From JABCPO02 sp052174015 (lineage in GTDB: Bacteria; Bacillota; Clostridia; TANB77; CAG-508), in assembly GCA_052174015.1 (NCBI GenBank), contig JBQMXM010000002.1, positions 39,481-103,480 on the forward strand: DNA of 64,000 nt, in the 5' to 3' direction. Made by a program: the position numbers and the translations under genes. The notes under the pieces are model-generated. The model was given only the letters and a program-made list of their open reading frames with translations. It made no database searches and had not been told where the DNA came from. How positions within the stretch are numbered: position 1 is the stretch's first letter; every line of letters starts with the position of its first letter. Positions 63,956 to 64,000 of the stretch are shown piece by piece.

Positions 63956-64000
63956 TGGCGCCTCTTGTAGGACTCGAACCTACGACCTAACGGTTAACAG
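63956..64000 (-). tRNA. tRNA-Asn (GTT), 3' part
   Basis: The 3' half is visible on the minus strand: anticodon loop CTGTTAA, T-loop GGTTCGAGTCC and encoded CCA. The 5' half lies beyond the right edge. Confidence 0.9.

Overview
The window is a very AT-rich, densely packed chromosomal segment of an anaerobic, low-GC Gram-positive bacterium. It is most likely an uncultured gut-type member of the Clostridia (Bacillota). The evidence is the fused S10-spc-alpha ribosomal operon, Mini-RNase III, RbgA, ScpA, RecX, YhaN/YhaO-type nuclease genes, UPF0182, oxygen-sensitive NrdD/NrdG, a four-subunit 2-oxoacid:ferredoxin oxidoreductase, AGGAGG-type ribosome binding sites and arginine written almost only as AGA. 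Nearly every gene is on the minus strand, so operons read from right to left.

Layout. 1-15060: one long ribosomal protein operon, rpsJ to rpoA, with a textbook sigma-A promoter and a structured ~170-nt leader before rpsJ; rpmD (L30) is missing between rpsE and rplO. 15180-16744: a pseudopilin-like gene and a membrane-anchored SUMF1/FGE-fold protein. 16781-21400: deoD, nrdG, nrdD and the RNase P RNA. 21401-35031: housekeeping and envelope genes (yebC, DUF2207, Fic, a frameshifted prepilin-like gene, rsmA, an Rrf2 regulator, a site-2 protease, scpA, recX, a radical SAM protein, UPF0182, ftsY). 35392-38256: a cohesin-like surface protein, a putative zinc peptidase, and the only plus-strand protein gene of normal size. 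38348-43162: porCDAB followed in overlap by mrnC and rbgA. 43381-46105: an HI0933 flavoprotein and a methionine gamma-lyase-like PLP enzyme. 46153-49474: a candidate RiPP cassette (Cys-rich 51-aa precursor, radical SAM maturase with an RRE-like N-terminus, ABC-F ATPase), whose outer edges carry a shared 20-bp repeat. 49519-58894: SbcCD-like pair, YgjP-like peptidase, nth, rpmB, ileS and an acyltransferase. 58976-64000: tRNA-Val/Asp/Phe, mtaB, a P-loop orphan, an IS30-like relic beside tRNA-Leu, a ribbon-helix-helix gene, a two-OB-fold SSB-like gene and a partial tRNA-Asn.

Most unusual signal. Four genes are out of frame by exactly one surplus base. In three cases (both Walker A loops of the ABC-F gene, and the prepilin-like gene) the break lies at an in-frame CGG followed by a base that completes GGN. 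Dropping the C restores the glycine codon and the whole protein. By eye I find no other in-frame CGG in any gene of the window. This is compatible with +1 recoding at an unassigned or starved CGG codon, as at the Ty1 rare-codon shift site, but assembly error or real mutation must be excluded. The fourth, mtaB, carries one extra A in an A7 run.

No tools were used. Family names rest on recognised motifs, and all start-site changes rest on ribosome binding sites seen in the sequence.
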